A DNA stretch of 30,899 bases from Gnetum montanum (taxonomy: Eukaryota > Streptophyta > Gnetopsida > Gnetales > Gnetaceae): assembly GCA_015680685.1 (NCBI GenBank), contig MNCI01004721.1:782896-813794 (forward strand). Reading direction: 5' to 3'. Under the pieces are notes generated by a model. The model worked only from the letters and a program-made list of their open reading frames with translations. It had not been told where the DNA came from and searched no databases. Position numbers and translations under genes: made by a program. Below, one piece after another: positions 9,905-18,539 of this stretch. How positions within the stretch are numbered: position 1 is the first letter of the stretch; each line of letters starts with the position of its first letter.

Positions 9905-11455
9905 AAGTTGAATTACGCAGTTATTGCTTTCCACCAAGCTATCCTATTGCTTTCATGCAGATTGTTTGTGATAGCCCGAAGTATGTTGCTCTTGCAAATA
10001 AGGTTGATTTTACTGCGAAATAGGTAGTGTCTCCACTTCTTCAATGCAAACACTAAGGCAAGGAAATTTCTCTCTACCTCATTGTATTTTGCCTCATATG
10101 CTATCAGTGCAAGACTTAGATAGTACACTGGTATCTCAGAACCGTTATCTCGTTTCTGACATAACAGTGCCGCAATAGATGTGTCTGAGGTGGCAAGGTA
10201 GATGAAGAAAAGCTTATCCCTCTGTGGTGGGTAAATAGTTGGGAGATGCAAAAGCTCTTTCTTCAGATCATCAAAGGCTTGTTGGCATTGAGTTGTCCAT
10301 TCAAAGTTAACCCCTTTCTTTAGGAGATGTTGCATGGGGTGTAACTTGTCAGTCAACCTTGCTATAAACCTTCTAATCAATTGTATTCTACCCTATAACC
10401 TGCGCAATTCTTTAAGGTTTGTAGGAGGTGCTAGGTTGACGATGACCTTAACTTTGTCAGGGTCCACCCGTATTCCAGCCTCCGATATTACAAGCCGTAA
10501 CATGCGTTCGGTTCTCACACCGAAGATACTTTTTTGGGTTTAGACGTACATCATGCATCTGTCAACGTTTGAGAACTACGCCTAGATCATTGGGATGATC
10601 AGCAGCCTCTTTCGATTTAACTGCTATATCATCCACGTAGTTGTTCAATGTCTCTAAGATGTAGTCGCTAAAGATGTAAGTCATGGCTCTTTGGTAGGTT
10701 GCTCCAGCGTTCTTGAGCCCAAAGGGCATCATAGTGTAACAAAAGGTACCCCATGGAGTCATGAAGGTTGTTGTTAACTAATGCTCTAGGTTGATGCGAA
10801 TTTGGTTGTAGCCGGAGAAACCATCCATGAAGGATAACAGAGCATGACTAGCCGTAGTGTCAATAAGTTGATCGATACCTGGAAGTGGGAAGTCATCTTT
10901 GATCGTTGCCTTATTCAGATCTTGGAATTCTACACAGATTTGTATTCCTCTTGTTTTCTTAGAAACTACAACGATGTTAGATATCCATTCCGAGTAATCA
11001 ACTGCCCGGATGAAACCAGCCTGGTATAGTTTGGTGATTTCATCCCGTACAGCTAGTGCGATCTATGGTTTAATTTTGCGAGCCTTCTGCTTAACTGCTT
11101 TTATGCGCGAGTCTAAGACAATGTTGTGTTGTATCAGCCTCGGATTTAAACTCGGCATGTCATTGTATGACCACGCAAAGACTTTGATATTGTCTTGTAG
11201 AATTTTGACTACATCTTTGTGTGTCTGCAAATCTAGGAGGGAGCTAAGTTTCAGAGTTTTTACTTCCCCCTAGATGTGGTTACAGGCGTTTCGATGAGAG
11301 AGTCTTCAGTTACATCCCTGGCCTCTAAATATAGGGCTTGGACCAAATGTTCTGGCTAGTCTGGGGATGCTTCTAAGGATGCTACGGGGCTACGGGTGAT
11401 TCCTAGTCTATTAGCTCTGGGTTTAATTGTCTTGCAAGTTCGCCATGTGGGCCTG
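9905..11455 (-). pseudogene. pol: Reverse transcriptase and first RNase H of pol
   Basis: Reading downward from about 11455: an upstream linker (EARDVTED, VKTLKLSSLL, then KVFAWSYNDMPSLNP near 11165) leads into RT. RT motifs are YSEWISNIVVVSKK, VEFQDLNKATIKDDFPLP, LLSFMDGFSGYNQIRI, FCYTMMPFGLKNAGATYQRAM (10755-10690) and the catalytic YVDD near 10635. The connection domain follows (SEAGIRVDPDKVK, NLKELR), then RNase H (YLATSDTSIAALLCQ, NEVERNFLALVFALKKWRHYL), ending near 9912. Stops occur near 11376, 11280, 11065 and 10770 and frameshifts near 10560 and 10400. This part makes cDNA from element RNA. Its upstream end lies next to array B, not next to protease as in a normal gag-pol. Confidence 0.92.
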
Positions 11456-11639
11456 TTAAGGCTAAAGGTGAAGAGAGATCATGATGGATTTCCATTCTCG
11501 CTCAACCTGCCAAAATGATATGAATGTCTTGTCAAAACATACCTGTTTGCAGTGATTGTGCATAGTGAAAATTTGCAAAGTAGCAATGAGATGTGAGCAA
11601 ACGAAATGAGTAGAGAGTGTGATAGAAAGCTTAAGATTT
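11456..11639 (-). other. Junction between intervening block and RT; possible splice acceptor
   Basis: RT-like coding can be followed upward on the - strand to about 11455 (RPTWRTCKTIKP). Beyond it the frame stays mostly open to a TTTTGGCAG site, whose AG lies at 11507-11508. This would suit a splice acceptor joining protease to RT. The preceding bases are only moderately pyrimidine-rich and the matching donor after 17676 is not certain. Confidence 0.35.
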
Positions 11640-12170
11640 GCCAGTTTAAGGTCATGGCAGACTGTCAAGACGTAGAAATGCAAAACTGCTAATGTAAAAA
11701 ATGCAAAGCTACTAGTGTAAAAAGAGATGCGAAACTGCTAGTTTAATGTCTTTGCAGATTGCCAACAGGTTAGAGTATTAGTTTAAGGTCGTTATGGACC
11801 ATCAAAATGCTAAAGTTAGAAGGTGCTAGTTTAAGGTCTTTGCAGACTGTCAAAATGCCAAAGTTTCGAAGGTGCTAGTTTAAGGTCTTTGCGAACTGTC
11901 AGGATGTAAACAGAAATGCAAAACTGCTAGCGTAAAAATGGAAAACCGCTAGTTTAATGTCTTTGCGGATTGCTAACGAGATGTAAAAATGTGAAGCTAC
12001 TAGTTTAAGGTCTTTGCAGACCATCAGGATGTAAAAGAAAAATGCAAAACTGCTAGTGTAAAAATGCAAAATCGCTAGTTTAATGTCTTTGCGGACTACT
12101 AACGAGATATAAAAAATGCGAAGCTACTAGTTTACAGTCTTTGCGAACCATCAACAAGATTTTTTTTATA
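11640..12170. repeat. Tandem array B, left of the antisense gene
   Basis: About nine imperfect units carry GCTAGTTTAAGGTCTTTGCA followed by GACTGTCA, separated by AAAATGC-type spacers. A longer period is visible: 11903-12027 is repeated at 12028-12152 with a 125-bp spacing. The core is shared with array A and array C and is in the same orientation. The array separates the RT part of pol from the promoter of the antisense gene. Confidence 0.88.
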
Positions 12171-12331
12171 AAGGAAAACGGCTAGTTTCAAGCGTGTGAA
12201 GGCTAGTCGCTCGGGCCCACTCGCCTTAATGCAAATAATGCTACTATGTCGTGGCGGGCATGCTACGTTGCACAGAGTCCCCACATTAATCGGGGAGAGA
12301 GAATGACAAGTTTTCCTCTCACCCTTTTGGC

Positions 12332-12361
12332 TATAAATAGGAGTTTACCCTTGGTAAACTC
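12332..12361 (+). promoter_or_regulatory. Promoter of the antisense gene
   Basis: TATAAATA at 12332-12339, in a context (GCTATAAATAGGA) very like the internal promoter of element A, lies 135 bp before the ATG at 12474. It is followed at once by a perfect inverted repeat with 9-base arms and a 3-base loop (12341-12361, GAGTTTACC / GGTAAACTC), which would overlap or sit just before the start of transcription. The orientation is + and so opposite to element B. Confidence 0.65.
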
Positions 12362-14119
12362 GTCATTTTTGTCGTAACAGCGCAGAGCCCACATTCAGAG
12401 CGTAGAGTAATTGTGCTAATTGAGAGCAAAGCAATTCAACGTAGCAGCGAAGGAAGAGTTGGCAAGCAAGACGATGGCTCCCAGGAAGGAACGCAAAAAC
12501 CAAGCACTTGCCAAGATTAACGAAATAGAGAAAAATCTAGGGCATGTGACACAAGCGTGTGTCGTGGTGCGAGAGGAGACATCGTTGGCCCGGTAGGCTG
12601 CTATGCCTTCTCTGTTTTTCTATGCCTCTGTTATTATTTTTGCTTTTTGCGATTTTGCTTCTGCAATTCTGTTTAGCTATCCATGTTTTTCCGTCATCGT
12701 GTTGTCGTTATTTGGGCCCTTAGACCATCATTGTTGCCGATTCGGCTGCGACGGATGTACGGACGCTATGCTAAGGTTGCATGCAAGGTCGCTTAGACCG
12801 CCATCGCCGCGGCTGCCATTGTCGCAGAGGTTTGGACAGTTTTAGCCACATGGCGTGCAAATAGCGTAGCATATGACCCTCAGGAGGGTTTGGCCATGCA
12901 TGATGCAACAGCGTAACACGTGTTCTATCGTGGTGTGATGCTAATCTCTTTGTCAGACAGATTTGTTTAAAGGATATAGTGCATTAATTTTTTCTTTGTT
13001 TAAAGATTTGTCGTTTGTTTTATTGTTGCTACGCTAAGCTCATTCTGCTACGCTAACTTTGCTACGCTATTGCCTTCGTGTTTTCTGCTACGTTACATGC
13101 ATGTATAGAGTCGTGCTACGCTATTTGTTAATTGCTAGATTTGCTATGCTATATGTGAACTCCACTAAGACATGATGCTAAGATTTTCTATTGTGTTGTG
13201 CAGGGTTGCACTAAGGCCGATTTTGATCGTCCTGGAGATCGTAGGGGTTCTGTGCTATGTGAGCGAATCAGTGGCCAATGTTCCTCTGCCCCATGCACGT
13301 GTGGGATGGTAGACGGTCTGGTTTAGGGAAGGAGCAAAGGACTTCCTGCAATTCCTCCTCCAGCGCTTCAATGTGATCGTTTGATCACACTTGGCGGAGG
13401 AGGTAGCTACCGTCATAATAGAAACCCTATTGCTTGGGGCAAATCGGGGTATTCTGAGATTTTTGACAGATGGGGCAATTAACAGTGGGCAGGGAGAAGG
13501 ATCCAGTCAGCACCCCAAAAATTTGAAGCATCTGGCCTAGATTTGGGATATGCCTGAATATAATTGCTACCATCCCTACAACACTTTGTTCATTGCACGC
13601 CACATGGGAATGTGCTTCCAAAACCCACCAGGAACCATTTACTGTGCCGACGGGTGAGTTTTGTAGATGTGTTCCGCTACGCTATGCAATGTCTGCTAAA
13701 CTAGGCAAACATTAACGGTGTGTTTCTTTGTTACCAGGTTTTACATCAACGAGAATGGGCTTCATGGTGATACAGATGTGTTGACCTTAGCACAGATGGC
13801 ACTGCGGGAGTTTTCTTCCGCTGATAATATGCGCGCAAGTGTGATTGGCCAATGCGGGGGTGAGTACAAAACCTTCCCAACCCGGTTCTCCAGATTCTAC
13901 GATGGACGCAAGGAGTTCGATTGGTTGGATGGGGGATGGGTACCCTTTAAATTGATCATTGTTGAAGATGTCTTGGTTGATCTTCCACCATTCCCATCGC
14001 CATATAGACCCAGTAAGCTAAACTGTGGTTGTTGCATGTTTGAGTGTTGTTTCTGTTTTTTCTACTACTTATGCTTTGTCTAACATTTTTTTTTGTGTTT
14101 TTTGTGCAAATTGCTATAG

Positions 14120-15163
14120 TGGCGAAGAAGTCCCAGGAGGTGATGATAATCACCTCTGGGCATCAAGAGGCAAACGTCTACTTCAAGTACGGGGAGGTAG
14201 ACGAGGCCCAACATTGGCTATGTAACACGACTTTGGACTCGCTGATCAAGAACCTTTAGGACGCTAGCCTTATGGATTTGTTCTTGGCCATGAACCCGAA
14301 TGTCCCTGCTGCTAAGATGCTCGCCCTAGTCGACTCCTTTTTCTATAAGGGCGATCACTTCCGCACACGTGTACATGGTGTGCAGGTGGTCCTTAAAATC
14401 AACGACCAGCTATTTGTGGACCTTTTTGGTGTCCCTGCTGATGGTCTCCTTGTAGGATCAAAGACCAAAAGAGAGGCGAACCATCAGGGGGACATTGAGG
14501 AGTGGCTAGGGGTTGCAAAAGAGCGAAAGAGGATTCTCATGGAGAAGGTCAAGTCGAGAGCCATCAAAGACATCTACCCCCTCTTCCGTGCTCGTGCATT
14601 TCCCCAGCTACTTTCCCAAGGAAGGATTCTTGGGATTGAGCAAGCTTGGATTATGCAGGAGGTCATGGAAGAAGGGGCCCGATACAATTGGGCCAAGCAT
14701 TTGTGTAAAAGCTTGCAAGCTAAAATGGTCAGGCTTCATAAGAAGCATGAGTCCTGTTTCAACGTGCATCATGCTTTCTACATAACATGCCTGCGGCGTT
14801 TCACGGAGTTTTTGGTAGTCCGTGAGAATGGAGTCTGGGTTATGCGAGATCGCAACCAGATTTCTAAACCGTGGATCTGCCAAATCCTCTGGACCACCCG
14901 AGCCCAAGATCCCCCAAAAGCTATTGGGGAGTCGTTCTCTATGATGACTAAGGATCGGGTGGCCCGCAACTTTCGTGGCTAAGACAACGTAGGCGAGGCA
15001 TCCCCTGCTGCTGCCGGTAGCGTATCATAGGAGAAATGTCTCATCACTAAGACGGTGGCCACTAAGTCGCGGCAAAAGAGGAAGGCTGAGGAACCTCCCC
15101 GTGCTAAAGAAGAGGAAGGACAGACACTGTGGTTTAAGCTACACAAGATGCAACCCCCCATTA
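14120..15163 (+). pseudogene. Central exon of the antisense gene, transposon-protein-like
   Basis: This exon holds the longest open part of the antisense unit (14272-14982, after an in-frame TAG at 14258). It contains ALVDSFFYKGDHFRTRVHGV, a hydrophobic strand, then LFVDLFGVPADGL. The spacing resembles the accessory ORF of element A (FWHNKEQ..., VNICGVTVDF, then VLKFSNTGL). A helical charged region follows (EWLGVAKERKRILMEKVKSR), then Cys/His-containing sequence (ESCFNVHHAFYITCLRRF). After TAA at 14980 the frame continues through one more stop into a basic stretch (KSRQKRKAEEPPRAK) that looks like a nuclear localisation signal. Homology to the 'putative plant transposon protein' family is an inference from pattern only. 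Confidence 0.6.
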
Positions 15164-15284
15164 GTAAATGCCTATGTTTATGTCTTCGCCTATTTTTCTA
15201 ATGCCTGCTACGCTAGGGTAGTGTAGCACCTACTTTAAGCTAATGTGTTTTAAGCTAATGAGAATGTGTTTTTTGCTGCCAAAG

Positions 15285-17113
15285 GAAGAAGAAGAAGAAC
15301 GCAACGAAGAAGTGTCGGCCCCCAAAACGGGGGTGACAAATAAAGATGCAGAGGCCCTAGCCACTGAGGAAAGGGCCCTGGTCAAGAGAGAAGAAGGGGC
15401 CCCTGTCACAATGGAAGGGGGTCCGGCCGACAAGGAAGGCACTCCTTTTGAAGAGGAGGACCCTTTTGGCGATGAGGAGGATGTTGGGGCCTTACAAAGA
15501 GAGGCCCTAATTAATAAAGAAGAAGCCCACATCAACTGGGAAAGGACTTTTGCTAGAGGTCCCTCCATTGAATGCAGCTCAACATCGGGGGAGCGGACGA
15601 ATGCTAAGGGTGCTGCCTTAGTTTTGAGCCAGCAAGGAGAGGAGCTACAATTAGATGTTGGTGAGTTTGACAATATATTTGACAATATGTCGATGGGCGA
15701 CCCCCCCTCCACCCCCCACTATCACCCCTGAGGGTTTGCTGGGTAGGAGCTGTTACACTATCATTTATATTACTCACAACTTTGTTGCAGTTCGTCTCAG
15801 TCATTATTGACGTGTTTGGTTGTATGAGAGACACCATTGTTAATGCTGCAGAACCTCCCCTGATTTGCCTGGAACCATGGGCTGAGACCCCTGCCAAGCT
15901 TACGTTCATGCGGGGGGTCGTCGACGACATGATTGACTGTCTCAGACAGGTCGATCCTGAAGTGGATAAGTGAAGTTACTACGCTAGGCTTTTTGTGTTG
16001 CTACGCTAGAGTTTCTTGAATCGCTAACTTTTTGCTACGCTGGTGTGACTAATGCATTTTTTGCGTGATTAACAGCCTCTTGCCTCAAATGGGACTTGAA
16101 ACGTGTATTGAAGGTCGATGGCGTGCCTACATTCCCACCTGAAGTGACCAAGGTGCCTCGTCGTGTATATAACAAGGCCAGCAAATGCGCTTTGCACTCG
16201 GCACGCTCCTTGTGGGAGTGTAGGTGCATCAATGAAGACCTGTGGAAACGAGTCCTGAGGACGAAGAAGGAGAAGGCTGAGCTGAGCGCTAACGTGGGAG
16301 ATCTCTGTTCTAGGAACGAATTCCTCCTGGCTCGTGATACCAATGATGGTAATTGGCACACAGCTGTCATAGATTATGCGAGATACTGGATAGCCGTGTG
16401 GCGCAACAACGAGGCCACCCAGGAGATAATAGAGTAGCGGATGTAGATGGACTTGTTGGCTCAGAAGAACCAAGACTGGAAAGACTACAGCGCCAGAGTT
16501 TACGAGTGGGGGCAATCCCAGAAAAATCATAAGCATATGTATAAATTGGAATGTGCCACCTACCGCAAACATTACAGGGATGCTTTAGTAAAGGCGTTTA
16601 CCTATGAGCATTTTTGAATGCCATTGGCGCTTCTGAAGCCTATAACAAGTTCATGGAGCAAGTGACGGTCAGTGAATCTCTGGAACGGGAAGTGAATCTT
16701 CCCATAGGTGAGACCGCCACTGCTTCCTTTTCCCCTGGGCCACCTAGATGGACTGCCATTGAAAAGGAGAAAGCTGTTGCAGACGTTGGACCAAGCGATA
16801 GGCATTAGGCAGACATCACGGAGGAGGAAATCTAGCATCGCCTCAGGCTTGGCTTAGATCGCATACCCTTCGAGATAGACGCAGGGTCATCTCGGGTTAG
16901 TCACCTTTCGCAATGCAATAGTTGATGTTTTTCTAGCGTGTATGCGTGACTCTAGCTAACTACTTCACTTTTACAATGCAGAATCTAGATGAGGATGTAG
17001 GGCCCGCAGAGGGCAGAGGCAAAGAAGGAGAAGAAGGGAGTGCAGTAGAAGGTGAAGCAGAAGGAAATGATGTGGGTGTGGACGAAGATGATATGGGCGA
17101 AGATGAACCATGA
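15285..17113 (+). pseudogene. 3' exons of the antisense gene: charged and coiled-coil-like
   Basis: The exon at 15285-15660 is Glu-rich (EEEEERNEE, later FEEEDPFGDEED) and ends at a perfect GTGAGT donor, though the phase does not carry into the next exon. The exon at 15791-15970 begins after TTGTTGCAG (FVSVIIDVFGCMRD). The exon from 16076 is rich in Lys, Glu, Trp and Arg with helical character (KKEKAELSANVGDL, QKNQDWKDYSARVYEW); it has stops at 16435 and 16444 and a frameshift in a T-run at about 16610. The last exon (16982-17113) is strongly acidic and ends DDMGEDEP with TGA at 17111. An AT-rich 3' region follows. Coiled-coil tails after the central domain are also seen in ORF2 of element A. 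Confidence 0.55.
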
Positions 17114-17275
17114 CAACATGGGTTTTTGATTTTTTGGATTTTTAATTTTGAATTTTTTATTGTAAAACTGTTGCAAACATTGAATGGAAGAGCGAATTTT
17201 AAAAAAATTGGTTTTATGCTACGTTATGTGTTATCTATGTGATCGATTTATGTTATGTTTTCATTTTTGATGTTT

Positions 17276-17490
17276 TAGTTTTAGGCATTTTCGGGCCATT
17301 GCTAGTTTTAGGCCATTTCGGGCTGTCACTAGTTTTAGGTCATTTCAGGCCATTGCTAGTTTTAGGGCATTTCGGGCCTTCACTAGTTTTAGGCCATTTC
17401 AGGCCTTAGGACGTGATGTAGACAAAGGAAATTTTGCCATTTTTAGGCCTTAGTGGGCTGTATATAGTTTTAGGCCATTTCAGGCCTTGA
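17276..17490. repeat. Tandem array C, right of the antisense gene
   Basis: Five units of 27 bp (CTAGTTTTAGGCCATTTCGG plus GCTGTCA) lie at 17276-17410. A further unit at about 17465-17490 follows a spacer. The core matches array B nearly base for base in the first half and in the closing GCTGTCA/GACTGTCA. It lies between the 3' end of the antisense gene and the end of protease. Confidence 0.87.
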
Positions 17491-17675
17491 GACAATAAAA
17501 GCTATGTTAATGATCAAGAAAGAAAAGTAAGTTTGTGTACTTAGCATGGATAGATGGGTGCGAGGTAAAAAAGCCATAAATGTACAATGGATGTTTGACG
17601 GGGTAGGAGGCAATGGGGCTGCTACGTTATGCGTAGCTACTTCCTAACCCATCGTGGATTAGGCAAGGCGTAAGG
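17491..17675. other. Spacer between array C and protease
   Basis: No coding is seen. On the element strand this is the sequence directly after the protease stop and would hold the donor if the block is an intron. A GTAGCTACG stretch near 17630-17640 is a weak donor candidate. A TGCTACGTTATGCGTAGC palindrome-like copy of the LTR motif is at about 17619-17638. Confidence 0.4.
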
Positions 17676-18530
17676 TCAAGGTGTTTTGCCACGGCCTTCG
17701 TCTTCACCATTCTTCTTCACTTGGAAGGGTAACTCAGCCCATGCGTTTTCGTTTTTTGAGCCAACAGGTTGAGTCGGCTCTTTTGCTGCACAGTTAGTAT
17801 GTATGGAGGCATGTGCTTCATTCTCAGAAGTTATAACTTCCGAGCCCTGTTCCATATCTACGTTATTGATGGCTTGCGTTGCCACCTCGTCGCCATGGAT
17901 TACGACCTCCTTGCCTGCATAGGGCAGATGGATTTCTTGATGTATGGGCGAAGAGACAGTCCTAAGTTGCACTAACCATGACCTCCCCAAGATCAGGTTA
18001 AACCCGGGCATCTCTTCGACCACGATAAACATTGTGTTTGTAGGGAACTGGTCCCCTGCCACAAAGTCAATGTGGACCGTGCCTTTCACCATGACCCGTG
18101 CCCCATTAAGCAACTTTAAGCATGATGTCATTGTGGGTCTAATCTAGTCGACCAAACTTAGCTTGTCCACAATAGGGAAAGGGATGACGTTAGTGGCAAC
18201 CCCATCATCGACGTGTATCCTTCAGATCTTATGTTGGCCAACCCAAATGGTGATGAACAAGGGTGCTGTAGTCACTTGACCCTTTTTAAGGTCTTCCCTA
18301 CTGGAACTATCGCGAAAAGTCAGTTGGGACGGCTTTGGTTCTAGAGGCGCAGAAGGAAGCATGACCGAGTGGATCGTCTTCTCTTCTACTGGCATGTTCT
18401 CGTCAATCGGAATTGACATTAACATGCAAACCAAGGCCTCATGGTGTGTGGTAGATGTCATAATCAGGTCATACAGGCTCAACGTAGTGTTTTTTTGTTT
18501 CAAAGCCTACTTGACTTGAGTGAGAGCATT
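17676..18530 (-). pseudogene. Aspartic protease of element B
   Basis: The retroviral-type protease cuts the Gag-Pol polyprotein. Reading downward, PLFITIWVGQ leads to the active-site loop VDDGVATNVIP near 18200 (D-D-G where many relatives have D-S/T/N-G). Then come MVKGTVHIDFVAGDQFPTN, the flap-like region, and NLILGRSWLVQL near 17900, which corresponds to the conserved ILGRPWL of plant Ty3/gypsy proteases. A charged tail ends at TGA 17676-17678. Stops near 18506, 18222 and 18150 lie in one otherwise continuous frame. In intact relatives this frame leads directly, or by way of an intron, into RT; here 6.2 kb of other sequence follows. Confidence 0.85.
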
Positions 18531-18539
18531 TAAAAGATC

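Larger units (their letters stand above)
12474..17113 (+). pseudogene. Antisense, multi-exon gene inside element B
   Basis: A gene-like unit runs against the retrotransposon. Exon 1 is 12474-12592 (MAPRKERKNQALAK, basic), exon 2 13204-13653, exon 3 13738-14012 and exon 4 14120-about 15163. Introns 1-3 have GT...AG ends (GTGAGT...TTACCAG for intron 2, GTAAGC...GCTATAG for intron 3) and reading phase is kept across all three. Later exons are about 15285-15660, 15791-15970, 16076-16895 and 16982-17113; phase holds across the last junction (donor 16896, acceptor 16981) but not across the middle ones. The product would be roughly 1,100 residues and ends in an acidic tail. Stops in exon 2 (TAG in the VGW region, TGA in the FNVIV region), TAG at 14258 and TAA at 14980 suggest a dead copy. 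Function unknown; antisense ORFs are known in some Tat elements, but usually after integrase. Confidence 0.7.

Noticed and set aside
8036-11455. Pol as the missing polymerase of element A
   Set aside because: It is on the opposite strand and lies inside the LTR pair of element B, with matching polypurine tract and gag-protease on the same strand.
14608-14907. Open frame on - within the central exon of the antisense gene
   Set aside because: It is the complement of the better-supported + frame and lacks any pol or gag motif.
12474-17113. Antisense unit as a second, independent LTR element nested in B
   Set aside because: No LTR pair, primer binding site or target duplication was found at its edges; the edges are related tandem arrays.
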